DNA from: Podospora pseudoanserina
Lineage: Eukaryota > Ascomycota > Sordariomycetes > Sordariales > Podosporaceae
Direction of reading: 5' to 3'
DNA length: 64,000 bases
Assembly: GCF_035222485.1 (NCBI RefSeq)
Contig: NC_085925.1
Location: 2,046,001 to 2,110,000, forward strand
In this document: piece after piece, positions 1 through 13,422 of the stretch
Layout: the number at the start of each line of letters is the position of its first letter
How positions within the stretch are numbered: the first letter of the stretch is position 1
Program-made: the position numbers and the translations under genes
The notes under the pieces: model-generated
What the model was told of the DNA's origin: nothing
Databases searched by the model: none
The model's input: the letters and a program-made list of their open reading frames with translations, nothing else

Positions 1-183
1 CCGCTCTGGAGCTTATATTCCGCAGATTCCGCCCATCCCAGCCTCACCACCCCCAGCTTCAGGTTTCTCTTCTTCTTGGACGGAATCAGGAAGCACTCGT
101 TTATTCTGTCGCCTGAGACAAAGTCGCTCGTTCGCCATACCGTCAAACAAAAACACGCAGTAGATGTCACAGACGTCACCTGA
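1..183 (+). CDS. Possible 3' end of an unknown gene (partial)
   Basis: One frame is open from the left edge to a TGA at 181-183, about 60 codons with no ATG needed. The peptide is mixed basic and hydrophobic and resembles no family I know. It may be the last exon of a gene starting left of the window, or a chance frame, since an antisense frame is also open across 13-384. From 184 to 993 I see only the leader and promoter region of the next gene. Confidence 0.15.
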   Translation, partial: PLWSLYSADSAHPSLTTPSFRFLFFLDGIRKHSFILSPETKSLVRHTVKQKHAVDVTDVT

Positions 184-993
184 ATCCTGGCACCGAAAAC
201 GTTTTGTGCCGATCCGGAGGAATCTGGGATCCCCTCGTTGCTCTCTCACACCCTGAACACCCTTATCAAGGGTTCTCGCGTTATTGTTGGTTTCATCCGC
301 CGTGCGACCTCTGCCTTGGACCCCACCGCCGCTGAGGATCATCATACGCCCTATGCGATATCCATATCTGTATTCACAGGGCATTCCAATATTCGGACTC
401 GAAGAGAAGACAGTGCTGGAGTGGAGGGGTTGCTATCAACCTGAGGTGGAAATTCCCCATCCAAAAAAAGCCACTGCGGCACCTGCGTCGAATCATCTCG
501 GCCCGTTTGGAGGCTGGTCGGAACGCTTGTTTCCAAGCCATAGGCGGCCAATAGCGGGCTGCAGCGCTGTGCACCTGCTAGCCTGCCACAGCCTAGCGCT
601 GGGATTCAAGGGTGGGCTCCCCGAATCGAACCTGCATCGACCACCCAGAGCTCGTGGTTTTCACATCAATTTTGTTTTTTTTCTTTAATCTTGCCAGTTC
701 AGAGGCTCGACGGTGATAGGGAACAAGCAGCTTGGTGATACTATTACGAGTAGATGCCCAGCCTCTGTCCGGCTCTAACTACCGTCCCCACCAAAACGAA
801 AAAAAGTCTGCCAGCGCCGATTCATGCCCAGCGTTTTGTCGCTGTCGCTGTCGCGCCCCGTCAAAGTCCGTTCCCTCCCGCCTCCGTCTCCCTTGACCTC
901 GAGCTGCCAAGGACCGCACCGCATCGAGAAGCGCAACCTGCCATAACGCACATCCCCAAAGGCAGGAGTCGTCCGCCAACCGACCCTGCTGGG

Positions 994-3900
994 ATGACGA
1001 GGCACTCATCAGGATCCTCCGAAGACGGTGACACTCTGCACGTCGAGGTTCCTCATGTCAGTTCGTCCAATCAATCCGCCCTGAGGCCACAGGCCGCCGC
1101 ACAGCCTTCCACCTCAACTAGCCCAGACAGCACCGCCAGCCATCACCACCAACGTCGCAGCAGCGCTGACCCGCGAACCTCGTCCTCGATCAGTCGGAGG
1201 TCAACCAGCATCAATTGGAAGCCTACCGAGACCAGGAATGGCTCACTAGAGAAGCCCCCATCGCCGACGCGCCCAACAACCCCCTCTCCACTCGGCCTGA
1301 TACCGACCGCGAATGGGTCACATGCAAAGAAGAGAGAGATGGAAAAGGCGCACGAGGCCATGTTTGCCGTCCGGCATCAGCGATGGCGAAGCCCGTGGGC
1401 AATTGGCCTTCTTGCGCTTGTCGCATCCATCACCGGTATCGCCTTGCTGCTGACGGTGGTTCACTCGTCGGTAACACGACAAATTGATCCAAAGGGCTGT
1501 CGAATGTCTTACTTGCGCCCGTCATACGCCAAGCTCAACGAGTTCGACACGGAACACACCCGTCTCGCAAGCAAATATTCGCTGTACATGTATCGCGAAC
1601 AGGGAATTGACCATGACACAAGGGTTCGGATCCCCCATCATATGTCTTGGTATATGTATGCCAAGCACCTTTGCTAATCCACTGCTAACGTCAACTGCGC
1701 GCAGGTACGAGGAGTCCCCGTTCTCTTCATTCCTGGCAATGCCGGGAGCTACAAGCAAGTCCGACCCATTGCCTCTGAGGCAGCAAACTACTTCCACGAT
1801 GTCCTGCAGCATGACCCCGAGACATACAACGCCGGCATCAGAAGCCTCGACTTCTTCACCGTCGATTTCAATGAAGATATCACGGCGTTCCACGGGCAGA
1901 CCCTCCTCGACCAGGCCGAATACCTCAATGAGGCGATTCGCTACATCCTCTCGCTCTACCTCGATCCGCGCGTTTCCGACCGAAACCCTGATCTTCCCGA
2001 CCCGACCTCGGTGATAGTGCTGGGCCACTCTATGGGAGGAATTGTTGCGCGGACAATGCTCATCATGCCCAACTACCAAACGAACTCGATCAACACCATC
2101 ATCACCATGTCGGCGCCTCACGCCCGGCCGCCTGTGTCCTTTGACAGCCAGATCGTCAAGGCATACAAAGACATCAACGATTATTGGAGGCATGCCTACT
2201 CGCAACAGTGGGCCAACAACAATCCCCTCTGGCATGTGACGCTTGTTTCGATCGCGGGCGGAGGACTCGACACCGTGGTCCCTTCGGATTATGCGAGCGT
2301 CGAGTCGTTGGTTCCGGACACGCATGGATTCACTGTCTTCACATCGACCATTCCCACAGTATGGACGAGCATGGATCATCAGGCGATTCTGTGGTGCGAC
2401 CAGTTCCGCAAGGTGTTGGTTCGGACGCTATTTGACCTCTCCGATGTGCACAGGGCATCCCAAACGAAACCGAGGGCGGAGAGAATGCGCGTCTTCAAAA
2501 AGCGGCTGCTTACCGGCATGGAAACTGTTGCTGAGAAGACGGCGCCTCGATCAGACCCGACGACTTTGCTTACCGTGGAGGACAATTCTGACACCATCAT
2601 TGCTCAGGGGGAGCGGTTAGTTTTGCGGCAATTGGGAACCACTGGCAGGGTTCGCGCCCACCTCATGACCATCCCACCTCCCGGGCCTCCCGAAGTCAAG
2701 CGCTTTACTTTGATGACCGATATCAAGCTCGACCAGCCTGGCGAGAACGGGAAGCTCGAAGTCATGTTTTGCAGCGTTGTCCCATCGCAACCGGGCCAAA
2801 CCGGGGCAGGATTTCCAAGCCAAATCGACCTTTCCAAAGGTACTGCAGGAACTACCCGGCTGGCTTGCCGAAATGCTGCCCCAGATGTCATTCCACTCCC
2901 TGGATCAAACAAGACAACCACCTTTCCATTCTATAGGGACCTAGAGAAGCAGGTTCTGCCCTTCTACTACCTCGAGTACGACCTGGACGACATTGCTGAA
3001 CAACAGTTCATTGCAGTGGTGGAGAAGGCAACGAATCCCACCCAAGGTTTCGTGATTGCTGAGTTCAGCGAGCAGTCGCAGTCACACCAAACGGCACAGA
3101 TCGGCCTTCAACGTCTGCTCACCTCGGGCTTGAAGTTCACCATGCCTGCTGCACGACCGATGGTGACGGAAATTAAGGTGCCATCCTTGCAGTCGAGCTT
3201 GTTAGCCTACAACTTGCGCCTGAGCAGCCACTCATGTGGCAACAAAGAGGAGCTCTTCGCCCCGATGGTGAGGCAGTATCTGGTGGAGCCGTTTGAGTCG
3301 AAGTATTTTGTCAATGTACGCGATGCGCCGATCAGCCTTCACGGTGTTGCTCCCTACGTCCCTCCGCCCCTTGCCAAGAGGTCCGCCAGCGAGGATGGAC
3401 TGAGCTTTCAGTTTTGGACCGATCCTACTTGCGATTCCAGCATTGAGGTTGAGCTTGAGGTGGATTTCAGTGGTAGTCTCGGCAAGCTGTATATGCGCTA
3501 CCGTACCGTCTTTGCTGCGTTCCCGCTGCTCGTGGTGGCTCTCGTGTTGCGCAAACAGTTCCGCGTCTACGATACCACGGGTGTGTTCATCACCTTCACA
3601 GAAAGCTTGGATCTTTGCCTCAGGCAGTCCATTCCGTTGATGCTTGCATCGCTCACCATGTTGACCGTGGCCACGGCCAACCCGAACCCAGCTGGCAGCG
3701 CAAGCTTCTGGCATTGGAACAAGAGCACATCTTCGCTGGTCGATTTCCACCTCAACGACTATCTGATCGGTACTCAGGACCCGATGTTTCTGTTCTTGAT
3801 TCCCGTGATTGGAATAATATGCGTCGGAGTGTGCACCGTCTTCAACTACATCACACTTGCCCTCACGCACTTGTTGAGCAGCCTCTTCAACCTGTTGGCA

Positions 3901-4548
3901 TTCCGCCCTGCGTGGGTTCGCAATGATGAACGCAAGAAACAAGGAGGCGCCGGGTTTCTGCCGTCATCACCCAGGCGCAGAATGATCACGACAGCCGTCT
4001 TGTTATTCCTCGTGTCTACAGCCATCCCGTACCAGTTTGCCTATCTGGTTGCCTGCCTGGTCCAACTGACAACCACAGTACGCGCGCAGCGAATCGCCCA
4101 GGAACTCCAGTCAGCAGCCAACTCGAGCTTTTACAACTACGTCCATTCGATTCTCATCCTCATGCTCTGGATCCTTCCCATCAACCTGCCAACGCTCGTG
4201 GTCTGGATACACAACCTGGCTGTTCATTGGCTCACGCCCTTCACCTCGCACCACAATGTATTGTCCATCATGCCATTCATCGTCCTTGTGGAGACCTTGA
4301 CCACGGGCAAGATGGTTCCTCCGGTCACCGGTCGGATGAAGCACCTCACGAGCATTCTGCTGTTCGGCATTGCCATCTATGCTGCCGTGTATGGAATCTC
4401 TTACGCCTACACATTACACCACCTGGTCAACCTGGTCGCGTTTTGGCTGGTCATCCTTCACTCCACCTCGGACTCTTGGCCAATATCGGGGTTAAAACAC
4501 TTGTACGAAGGAGACGCCGAGGACCGCAAGGGCGGTAAAGAGCCATGA
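994..4548 (+). CDS. bst1: GPI inositol-deacylase (Bst1/PGAP1)
   Basis: ER membrane enzyme that removes the acyl chain from the inositol of GPI anchors, needed for ER exit and quality control of GPI proteins. Predicted exons are 994-1623 and 1705-4548, about 1157 aa, the usual size in filamentous fungi. The intron (81 nt) has a clear gctaac branch site, but the donor is the weak gttcgg, chosen because it is the only one restoring the conserved RVRGVPVLF segment. The lipase elbow GHSMGG lies near residues 317-322 (Ser about 319). One membrane span lies before the lipase domain, and a block of hydrophobic segments fills the last 350 residues. ATG 994 was chosen because the protein then begins with a Ser-rich cytosolic tail as in relatives; an in-frame ATG at 754 would add 80 residues of Pro/Arg-rich leader. 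Confidence 0.93.
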
Positions 4549-6267
4549 ACAAAATCTCCGATTAGACACCTTTGGAATAGACTATCCCGAAAAATTACCT
4601 GGACATTCACCAACCTATTCACCTTTTTGATACCCAATCCGAATGGTTCCGAATATCACCAGACCACGATTGTACATGCCTCTTTGCCCGCACTGCCGGC
4701 CCTCTTTTGGCTGGCTCGCATACTTTCTGTTCTTTTCATTCTCTACGACACGATTTTATGAGGGTGGATTCCCGTCTGCTTCGACTTTTATAGCACCATA
4801 ACCAGGGAAATGGGTTTGCTTGGATACACCAGGGGTATTACGGATGGGAGGGAGGATTGATTTTTCTTCGCGCTCCCCTGTTTTTTCTTTTCGCTGTTCA
4901 GTTTACGTCTTGATGGATGGGGATAACACATGTGTTTTTTTTTTTTTTTGTTTTTTTTTGGGTTCATAAGGAGCGGCAAATTTTTTTGGTATTGGTCAAG
5001 GGTTGTCGTGGTTTGTGGAAATGGCAGCATGGTATAGGATTGGGAAGGGGAGAAACCCCCGAGCCAGTTTTGGCCGCTGATAATGTTTATGTTTCTTTCT
5101 TTTTTTTTCTGTTGTCTCTCGCTTCTCCCTTTTTCGACGGGGGTGGTTTGGTCGTCAGACAGACAACACACCTTTGCTCGATGCCCCTCGTTTCAGCTCA
5201 GCAACGCCAGCTCATCACCACAGATGGGCAGACCAAGGAGGAGGTAATGGACGATGACACCGGAGACAATAATGGTGTGTGTGTGTGTGTGGTCTCTGAT
5301 AGAAGAGACAGGTGATCAGAAAGGTTGTCTGTTGGTGTGTGTGGTTTTGATGCTTGTTAGAATAGCGAGATGAGAAAGAGCCAAGAAAGCGAGAGGGGGG
5401 GAGTTGGATTATTACTATAGCCGGGATGGTGTAGATAGAGGGGGATGGGAGAGGTGGGGGGGATGGTTGGTGTATATACCACTTGTATTTAATTAGGGAG
5501 GGGGAGTAGTGCAGACACAATATCTTGAGAGAGTTGTGTGAGGCAGAAGGGAAGAATATATGATCAAGTTCAAGTACTTTGTGCGGGAAGTGAAGCGGGT
5601 TCTTGTTGAGCTGTGAACCCTCAAACCAAGCAATAAGGCTTCTTTCACATAGACACGAAGTATTCCAGCTGTGTTATCCAAAGTCATCTATGGCATCTCA
5701 ACCAGCATGGGAGATAGTAGTTCGTCAATTTTTTGTCGATCTGAAGCACATAGGTACTTATACATGATGTTCGCGCAGCCTTACACTGCCCTTTATTTCA
5801 TCTCTACCATGGAGGATACACTTCTTAGGAAGCCAGTCAAATATACCAAGGTCGCCTTGATATACAAAATCGTAACTGAAAAGCCAAAAACCCTAACCCA
5901 GAATCCTGCAGGCCTTCTCCCTGCTGTGGCATCTCCACCAATCGAATGCAGGTACCCCTGCAGAGTCACGTGCACGTTGTCCCCCGTCCCAAGTTTTGTG
6001 GCGCAGGTGCAGGAGGCAGGATCCTTGGCGCTGCGTCACGTAACCTCCAGCCGCCGCAGCCGTTACCGTCGTCGTCGTCAGTTGGCTCGATCCAGTGTTT
6101 CCAACATTCAACTACCTCCTAGCTACTGTCAACAAACCCCGAAGATAAACCCAACGAACCCCGATATCTTTTTGCACACGATATCCGATCGCACCTAACC
6201 ACGAAATAATTCACCCTTTGAATCAACCCGCCTTGTGTGGCCTGAGGGGCTATACTCAACCACCGCG
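4549..6267. other. Intergenic region
   Basis: Holds the bst1 3' flank and the Tms1 promoter. Poly-T runs occur at about 4934-4970 and 5099-5110, and a short (GT)n near 5274-5291. Open frames here are short and look non-coding. I see no gene or RNA. Confidence 0.6.
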
Positions 6268-7816
6268 ATGGGCGCCCTCCTCTCCCTCCCGCTGATGGCG
6301 GTTCCAAGCCTAGGCACAGTACGCGACCCCCATCCCCCCCAAAGAAACATCAACAAAGTGCGATAGACTAACGATATAACCACAGCTCCTCTCCTTCGGC
6401 GCAAGCTGCTGCGGAGCAGCAACCTGCTCAATGGTCTGCTCCGCCTGCGGAAAATGCGGCAACTCGGTCGCAACCCGCATAGCCTACGCCCTCATCCTCC
6501 TCGTCAACTCGATCCTCTCCTGGATCATGCTCACAAAGTGGGCCATCGAGAAGCTCCAGCACCTCATGCTCGATTACGTAAAGATCAAATGCGGCGAGGG
6601 CGACTGCTACGGCTGGCTAGCAGTCCACAGAATCAACTTTGCGCTCGGCATGTTCCACCTCGTCCTTGCCGGACTGATGCTGGGGGTTCACTCCTCCAAG
6701 AACCCTCGCGCGGCGATACAAAATGGTTTCTGGGGTCCAAAGATCATTGCTTGGTTAGGGCTGATCGTGTTGACTTTTTTCATTCCGGATACGTTTTTCC
6801 AGTTTTGGGGGAACTACGTCGCGCTGATTTGCGCGATGCTGTTTTTGATGCTGGGGTTGATTTTGCTGGTGGATTTGGCGCATAATTGGGCAGAGTACTG
6901 TCTTGGGCAGATTGAGGAGTCCGAGTCGAAGACCTGGAGGGTGGTTTTGATTGGGTCGACGTTGGGGATGTATGTGGCTAGTTTGGCCATGACGGTGGTG
7001 CAGTATGTGTTTTTTGCCGGGTCGGGGTGTTCGATGAACCAGGCGGCGATTACGATCAATTTGCTGCTCTGGCTGGCCATCTCGGTCATTTCGGTGCACC
7101 CGACTGTGCAGGAGTATAACCCCAAGGCCGGGCTGGCTCAGGCGGCCATGGTGGCGGTATACTGCACCTATTTGACCATGTCGGCCGTGTCGATGGAGCC
7201 GGACGAGACGGAGGATAAGCACTGTAATCCGTTGATTGCGGGGCAGGGAACGAGGACTACGACTGTGGTTATTGGTGCTATTGTTACGATGTTGACGGTG
7301 GCGTATACAACCACCAGGGCGGCGACGCAGTCTCTTGGTTTGGGGGGGAAAGTTGGGGGACAGATTCGGCTGCCGGAGGAGGACGAGGTTGATTATGAGC
7401 ACAGCCTCATCACCACGCAACCGGATAACTCGCGGCGTCAAATGCGTGCCGAGGCGCTGAGACGGGCGGTGGAGGAGGGGTCCCTTCCGGCGGATGCGCT
7501 CTTGTCGGATGATGATGATGATCATGTTCATGGGCACTCACCCAATGGCGGGGCGATGGACGATGAACGGACGAGCACGCAGTACAGCTATGCCATGTTT
7601 CACGTCATTTTCTTTTTGGCGACGGCGTGGGTGGCGACGTTGCTAACGAGTGATTGGGATGATGGGAAGGTGGCGGATGGGGGGGATTTTGCTACGGTGG
7701 GGAGGACGCTGTGGGCGAGCTGGGTCAAGATTGTGAGCGGGTGGGTTTGTTATGGGATGTATACTTGGACGCTCGTGGCGCCGATTGTGCTGCCGGGGAG
7801 GTTTGAGTTTGAGTAG
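6268..7816 (+). CDS. TMS1: Serine incorporator / Tms1 family membrane protein
   Basis: Multi-span membrane protein of the SERINC/TDE1 family, linked to serine-lipid metabolism or membrane organisation; its biochemical role in fungi is unsettled. Exons are 6268-6318 (17 codons) and 6386-7816, giving 493 aa, typical for the family. The 67-nt intron has donor gtacgc and a gactaac branch. The N-terminus MGALLSLPLMAVPSLGT is followed by the Cys-rich family segment (ASCCGAATCSMVCSACGKCG), then about 10-11 hydrophobic spans. An acidic cytosolic loop with a DDDDD run near residues 390-400 precedes the last two spans, and the tail is the conserved GRFEFE. The sense strand is C-rich to about 6700 and then abruptly G/T-rich. 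Confidence 0.95.
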
Positions 7817-9583
7817 GTAGGGGGAAGATGAGGGTTGAGATTGGGAAGAGAGGAGGGTGCCGAGAGGGAAGGGGTCAGGGAGAGTGTATTGCATAGTACA
7901 GCAGAGCTACTACGGCTGCAGATTCTGGGTTTTTTTTGGGGGGGTGTTTTGGAGTTTTTGGGCAAGTGTTTTGGTAGCAAGCAAGGGTGTGGTTATTCTT
8001 GTTTGTGGTGAATATATGGATAGGACCGAGACCATTCCCTCTATGGCCAACTGCTCCTTATGTTGAATGAAGAAAGTGTGAATACCTCCCAATAGGGACG
8101 CGGTGTCGGTCGTGGAAGATCACTGTTCTACAGCCTCATATAGCTCGGGACCTTATGTACCATCCGGCTCTCTCAAAGTCTTGATTCCACCTTACAATCT
8201 CAATCAAACATAGTGGGCTAGGTGGGATAGCAGGAACGGTGACAGGGAGCCTCGACTCTCCGAATCCTCCCCTAGGCCGCCCATTTATCCCCCCTCTACC
8301 CTTTCCTGTCCATCGATTCTTTCCCCCCACTGTCTAAGCTAGTTCAGGGGTGTGTCTGTCCATCTGCAGATATGATGCCGCTTTGTTACACATATTTACC
8401 CGTCAAGGTTCTCAGCCCCGTCTCACAATGCTGCAATGACGGAGAACCCTCTCTCCGCGCTGGTTAGATTAACATGGTCTCTGCTGAATACTGTAGGAAG
8501 CCGTCACCGAGGCCGAGGGAGCTCTGGAAGTATGCACTGTACTCTCTACCTGCGTGTTCCACCAAATAACCCCCCCCCAATCTCTTCATGCCGTGCATGT
8601 CAATTGTGTTTGCCAAAAAGGCAATCTCGGCGAGATACCGAAAGTGAGCGAGGCCATTCCACAACCTTCTCACCATCGTGGGGTAAAATGACTTTTGTTG
8701 GTGTAGGTGCCGGTATTACATCATCCATGTACCTGTCCTTCTCTTCTCCATATCAAGACACATAAGGTATGTTCCCCCCTATCCCGAGACGAGCCGTCTC
8801 GCCCCGAACCTCCTTCACACCATCAGCCGAAGAGGGTGGTATGTAGGATCCGATACGGCGGAAAAGGGGGGTCGTGTAATCTTGGGGGTCCAAGACGCAT
8901 GTGGGAGAGGACATATGACCTTGTGATGGCGTCCTGCAAGCAGGGGAAAGTGAGGTAGGTGTGGTTGCGGCTTGATATCATGGTCCGGTGAGGCATCTAA
9001 AGTGCATGTAGATTATGCCCCCAAAGACCGACAAGCCCGGAAAACTATCGCGATGGGCTGGGCTCGGTACCTTTGCGATTATCTTGCTGAGTTGCGTGTA
9101 GGCCCTGCCGCCCAGCCGGCGTATGTCGCTCCTGCTGCTGCTCAGTCTCTGGTTCCTGTGCAGAAAGGAAAGCAAAATGTTTGCTCCCCCATATACCTAC
9201 TCCCCCAGCTGCCATCCGTCAAAAGTGTGCAAGAAGAACTCAGTGTTATTCCCCATGCGCATGAGAGAAGAGAGAGGGACGCATCGTAGAAATGGCGGAA
9301 TCTTTCAGAGCTGCCCGACATGTATCCCGGCAACGAGCGAGCGGGCCAAACTTCCTCACCTAGAAGTAATCCAACAACACCCCAACCCAAGGTGATAACT
9401 GATCCTAATTCCGAGATCTACGGCCCGAATCTCGGCCGGAAGAAACAACCTTCCACGCATCGCATCAGGCCCAAACCTACCTAGCTTTTTGACAGGGAGG
9501 GCGCATGGAACAAAAACCTCCTTAAGCGAACTGCTGCTGTCAAACACGAAATGATAGGTGTCGTGCAAGTCTCCCCCCGCCGC

Positions 9584-9656
9584 CTACCTACCTACCTACC
9601 TACCTACCTACCTACCTACCTACCTACCTACCTACCCACCTACCCACCTACCTACC
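9584..9656. repeat. (CTAC)n microsatellite
   Basis: About 17 near-perfect CTAC/TACC units with two interruptions (tacccacc), in the gene-poor stretch. Confidence 0.95.
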
Positions 9657-9916
9657 ACCCACACCCAGAGCAGGAGATAGGAGAAACCGTCCCAGCGGTG
9701 CAACGACAACTGGGTCAAAACCAGGACGGAGACCATGCACCCAAGTGGCCTGGGGTAACCAGGCCGCCGCCGCCGTGTTTGTACAACAACAAAAAGGGTC
9801 ACGCAAGAAAAAAGCGAGCAATATCCCTCCCTCTCCTAGCATTCTTCACCCCCAGCGGCGGCCGAGTCGCATCTTTCCTTGAGGTACACCAAAAAGATCC
9901 TATCACCAACCCCCTT

Positions 9917-9954
9917 CCATCCATCCATCCATCCCTCCATCCATCTATCTATCC
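9917..9954. repeat. (CCAT)n / (CTAT)n microsatellite
   Basis: Short tetranucleotide array of ccat units, one ccct variant, ending in ctat units. Confidence 0.9.
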
Positions 9955-12035
9955 GACACCGACCCCATCACCCTGGGCAGCATGTCGGCACCTCGTTCAA
10001 AAGATTGGGGGGTTGGGCGGGGTGTCAAACCACGAGCCTTGTCACAAGACCACTCCATTAGCCAGCTATCGTGCAAGGTGGCTTCGAACAAACGGGAAGC
10101 TGCAGCCGCATAAAGGGAGGAAGAGTTGGGCAAAGCAGAACAAGGCCCAAACATCCACCGCTTTTCTGCGCTGATTCCGTCAAGATGCTGAACCGGGATA
10201 GCCGCTTTGGAAGTACAGCGCAGGAAATGTAAAATGCTGTGTGTGGTGTTGGCAGCAGGAAGAATAATATCTCGTCGAGATCGAGGAGAAAGCAGGATTC
10301 GAGGTTGCCCCCCGCAACACCAAGATGGTATTGTCATGATAAACGAGCATGCAAAAGAAGAAGACCCCGAAGCCACAGGAATCTCGCTGCAATATCTTGC
10401 AGCAGCGCATAACCCACAAAAGAAGCCAAGTGCTCTCTGCATGTACGGAGATGTCAGCAGCTGCCGTGCTTGAGAGAGAAAGCGGCAGCTAGACCTCCTG
10501 AGCACACTGGCAGCCTGAGGAGTCCGGGCTGCGAGAGTTCCCTCTGTAACCGCCGCATCCGAAGCAAACAAGCCTTCAACGACAAGCCTCCAGCATACAC
10601 AGTCTTCTCGGCCTCGTCGGTCTTATCGAGCCGCGTTGCAGATATACAGCATACATCTGCACAACCCAAGCCCACAGCTGCGCGGCAATATCTGAGCTCT
10701 CTATATCTCGTAGACCGGTTGCCCCCCATGGGGGCCCGACCCTCTCTCGTCCGGCAGCATGCCAACAACGCATCGTGAGAAGAAGAAAAAAGGTGTGGTC
10801 GTACCATAGTTACTAGCAAACCACCACCGGTCGGAGGACAGCAGCGAATCGGCATCAGACGCAAAACGAAAAGACCAAATCCTCGGCTTGTATCAGAGGT
10901 CATCATTCTCATGACGCTTACCGATGTCATTTCGTGAGCAGCGCGCTGAGGCGTCGTTGATGATGCGTGTACCACCGAAATAACATCTTCGGAACAGGGA
11001 CATGGCCTGAGACCGTGGGTGGGAAAAGTGAGCTGTCATGTCCACACCAAGATGGCCCAACGCACATCCAAGCCCCTAGGTGTCACAGCGACTGATCGGT
11101 CGCAGCATCCTGCAAAGTGAGCGGCTCAAACATCTGTCCCCGGTCAGTTGGGCATGGCGCAATGGTGGAAGTTGTCATGAGTGTAGAGGCAACGCTAGAG
11201 CGATCCCCCCGTTCCTTTCTATTCCTCTCGTTCTACCTCAGCGGCCTGGTGCGCGGGACGTCCCGCAACACCGAGGGCCGTCATCATACAGCTGGTCGTC
11301 TCAGGAGGATGACCAGAACATAAAAGCACCATCCTCCCCCGGTTGTGCCATGGAGCAAGAAGGCTTCCTGTGCACCCGCAACATCACCACTCGAGAAGAC
11401 CCCATCTGCCCCCACCCAAACCCCCTTTGCCCCAGGCGACCATGCCTCACAGCGTGAGAGATGACAAAGCTTCTGGGGACTACAGTCAAAGGTTCGTGAT
11501 ACCCAGCCGTTCTGCCGCATATTTTCCGAGGGGACTCCCTCTCACAAGTTCCATAGTTCCAGCCGACACCAGGTCACTCCCCCTCCGTCCAGTCAATCTG
11601 GGTCCTCCTCAAAGGAGGAATCGCCCATGCTGAAGGCTTGGGAAGCCGAGCATAACCCCAGCAACCTCACCATCACCGAAACGCTTTTCCAGAGCGGGTT
11701 GACAAGGTGAGTCGTGATTGATCCTGTGTCTCCTAGGCAGTTGTTTTAGTAGTACTAAGCGATTGTAGTGCCCGCACTGGGACTTGAAGCACCGCCCGCA
11801 GCATCCGTTTGGGGTTGCTTTCGAGGCCGAGAGCGTGTTGTGATGAGGACAAGATTTTTGGCGTTCAACGTCTTGACAACGATATCCGTTGCCGTTGTAT
11901 ATTTCATTACTTTTGGTGTATCCCAGATATCCGCCCAGCATGCTTGTAAGGGGAATGAAACCAGATGAACATCCCAGACGCCCACCGTTTCCCGTGCAGT
12001 CCGAAAATCGTCAGTCGTAATGGCTAGGTGCGAGC

Positions 12036-13422
12036 CTAAGCTGATGGTGTCGAGCTTCCGCCGTTGGCCTCATTTGCGTGAAAGCCATCGATCGTCAGCG
12101 TCACAGCGCCGGCTTGCACAAGCTAGAGTCAAAATGTCAGACCGAGCCATGCATCAGAAAGCGGTTTGGGAATCACAACTTACAGCACGAGTAAGATCGT
12201 CGATGAGATCGTCCACGTCCTCGATACCCACACACAAGCGAATGATGTCCTCAGGCATCTGCCTCTCTGCCCTTGTCTTTGCGTCGATGCTAGCATGGCT
12301 CATACGGCATGGCATGCTGATCAAGCTATTGACACAGCCGAAACTGACACTGATACCCCAGAGCCTGGCAGCTTCCACTATCCTTTCGGAAAGGGCGACA
12401 TCGCCAGTCTCAAAGGAAAGCACGGCACCGGCACCACGAGCCATGGACCAGTGCAGATCGTACTGGGGATGAGACCTGAGACCTGGATAGCGAACTTTGA
12501 AGCCGTGTGACTCGAGAAACTCGGCAATTCGTTGAGCGCTGGTCTGCTGCTTCTCCATGCGGATGGCCAGTGTCTTGACACCCCTCATGAGCAAAAAGGA
12601 GTCGTTGGGGGAAAGTCCACAGCCGGTAGCATTGATAGTAAAGTACATCTTGTCTCCGATCTCTGCGTCATTGACGGCAATGACACCGGCCATGATATCG
12701 TGGTGACCGGAGAGGTACTTGGTGCCGGACTCGTAGGAAATGTCGGCGCCGAGATCCAGAGGGTTGCAGAGCATGGGCGACAGCATGGTGTTGTCGACGA
12801 CAACCAATGCCTTGCTGTTGGCCTCGTGCGATGCTCTAGCGATCGACGCGACATCGACGATCTTGATCAGCGGGTTCGTCGGCGTCTCCAGCAGAACCAT
12901 GGCCGTCTTCTCCGTAATCACCTCCTTCACGGCGTCGACGTTGGTGGTGTCGACGTGATGCACAACAACCCCCTGGTTGTTCTTCAGATATGTCAGAAGC
13001 CGGTTCGTGCCACCATACAAATCATCGCCCGTGATAACCTCGTCACCCGGTTTCAGAAGGCGTGTAATGACATCCAATGCACCCATTCCCGAGCCGACAG
13101 CCAGGCAGCGGGTCGCATTCATGATCTTGGCCAGGTGGCGTTCAAGATGGGTCCGGGTAGGGTTTCCCGATCGAGTGTAGTCATACTCGTTGCCGCCGTT
13201 GGAAGACGTTTGCTTGAAGGTGGCCGACTGGTAGATCGGGATGCTCGAGGCACCATACTGGTCCTTGGAGTCAGTATAGACGAGCTCGGTTGCGAGAGCA
13301 TACCGGCGTGACCCAGGGTGCGGACTCGATGGGGCAGGTGATGGGGGGAGAGCATGGCCATCGAGATCGACTCTGGAGAGGGCCTTCTTCGCGGCCTGCG
13401 CGGGCGTACTTGGGGAAGCCAT
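12036..13422 (-). CDS. met-2: Cystathionine beta-lyase
   Basis: PLP enzyme of transsulfuration that cleaves cystathionine to homocysteine, pyruvate and ammonia for methionine synthesis. Exons in transcript order are 13422-12184 and 12122-12036, 441 aa. The Cys/Met-metabolism PLP fold covers about residues 40-425. The PLP lysine is Lys235 in SGTKYLSGHHD, and substrate/PLP motifs include YTRSGNPTR (82-90) and DDLYGGTNRLL (133-143). The AS-type N-terminus and the SGTKYLSGH site match fungal beta-lyases (Neurospora met-2, yeast STR3) better than gamma-lyases. A 61-nt intron (donor gtaagt) lies just before the end; the last 28 residues include LVQAGAVTLTIDG. ATG 13422 was chosen because the upstream extension is Arg/His-rich leader without similarity. 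Confidence 0.93.

Larger units (their letters stand above)
7817..12035. other. Gene-poor stretch
   Basis: 4.2 kb with no convincing coding sequence. The longest frames (9945-10571 and 10454-10975, both minus) have no family resemblance or exon-like continuation. It contains two tetranucleotide arrays, listed separately. It may hold long UTRs or a non-coding transcript, but nothing in the sequence shows one. Confidence 0.5.

Noticed and set aside
590-665. tRNA-like 3' part on the minus strand (ggttcgattc)
   Set aside because: The T-arm stem does not pair and no acceptor stem or anticodon arm can be drawn.
1650-1704. Alternative bst1 donor gtatat at about 1649
   Set aside because: It leaves the wrong phase and loses the conserved RGVPVLFIPGNAG segment.
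9584-9954. CRISPR-like regular repeats
   Set aside because: These are simple tetranucleotide microsatellites without spacers, in a eukaryotic genome.
9945-10975. Two overlapping minus-strand ORFs of 208 and 173 codons
   Set aside because: Low-complexity Ser/Arg/Cys content and no plausible splice partners or homology.
11755-11835. Possible tRNA with ttcaagtccc on the minus strand
   Set aside because: The flanking tgcgggc elements are direct rather than inverted repeats and the T stem does not pair.
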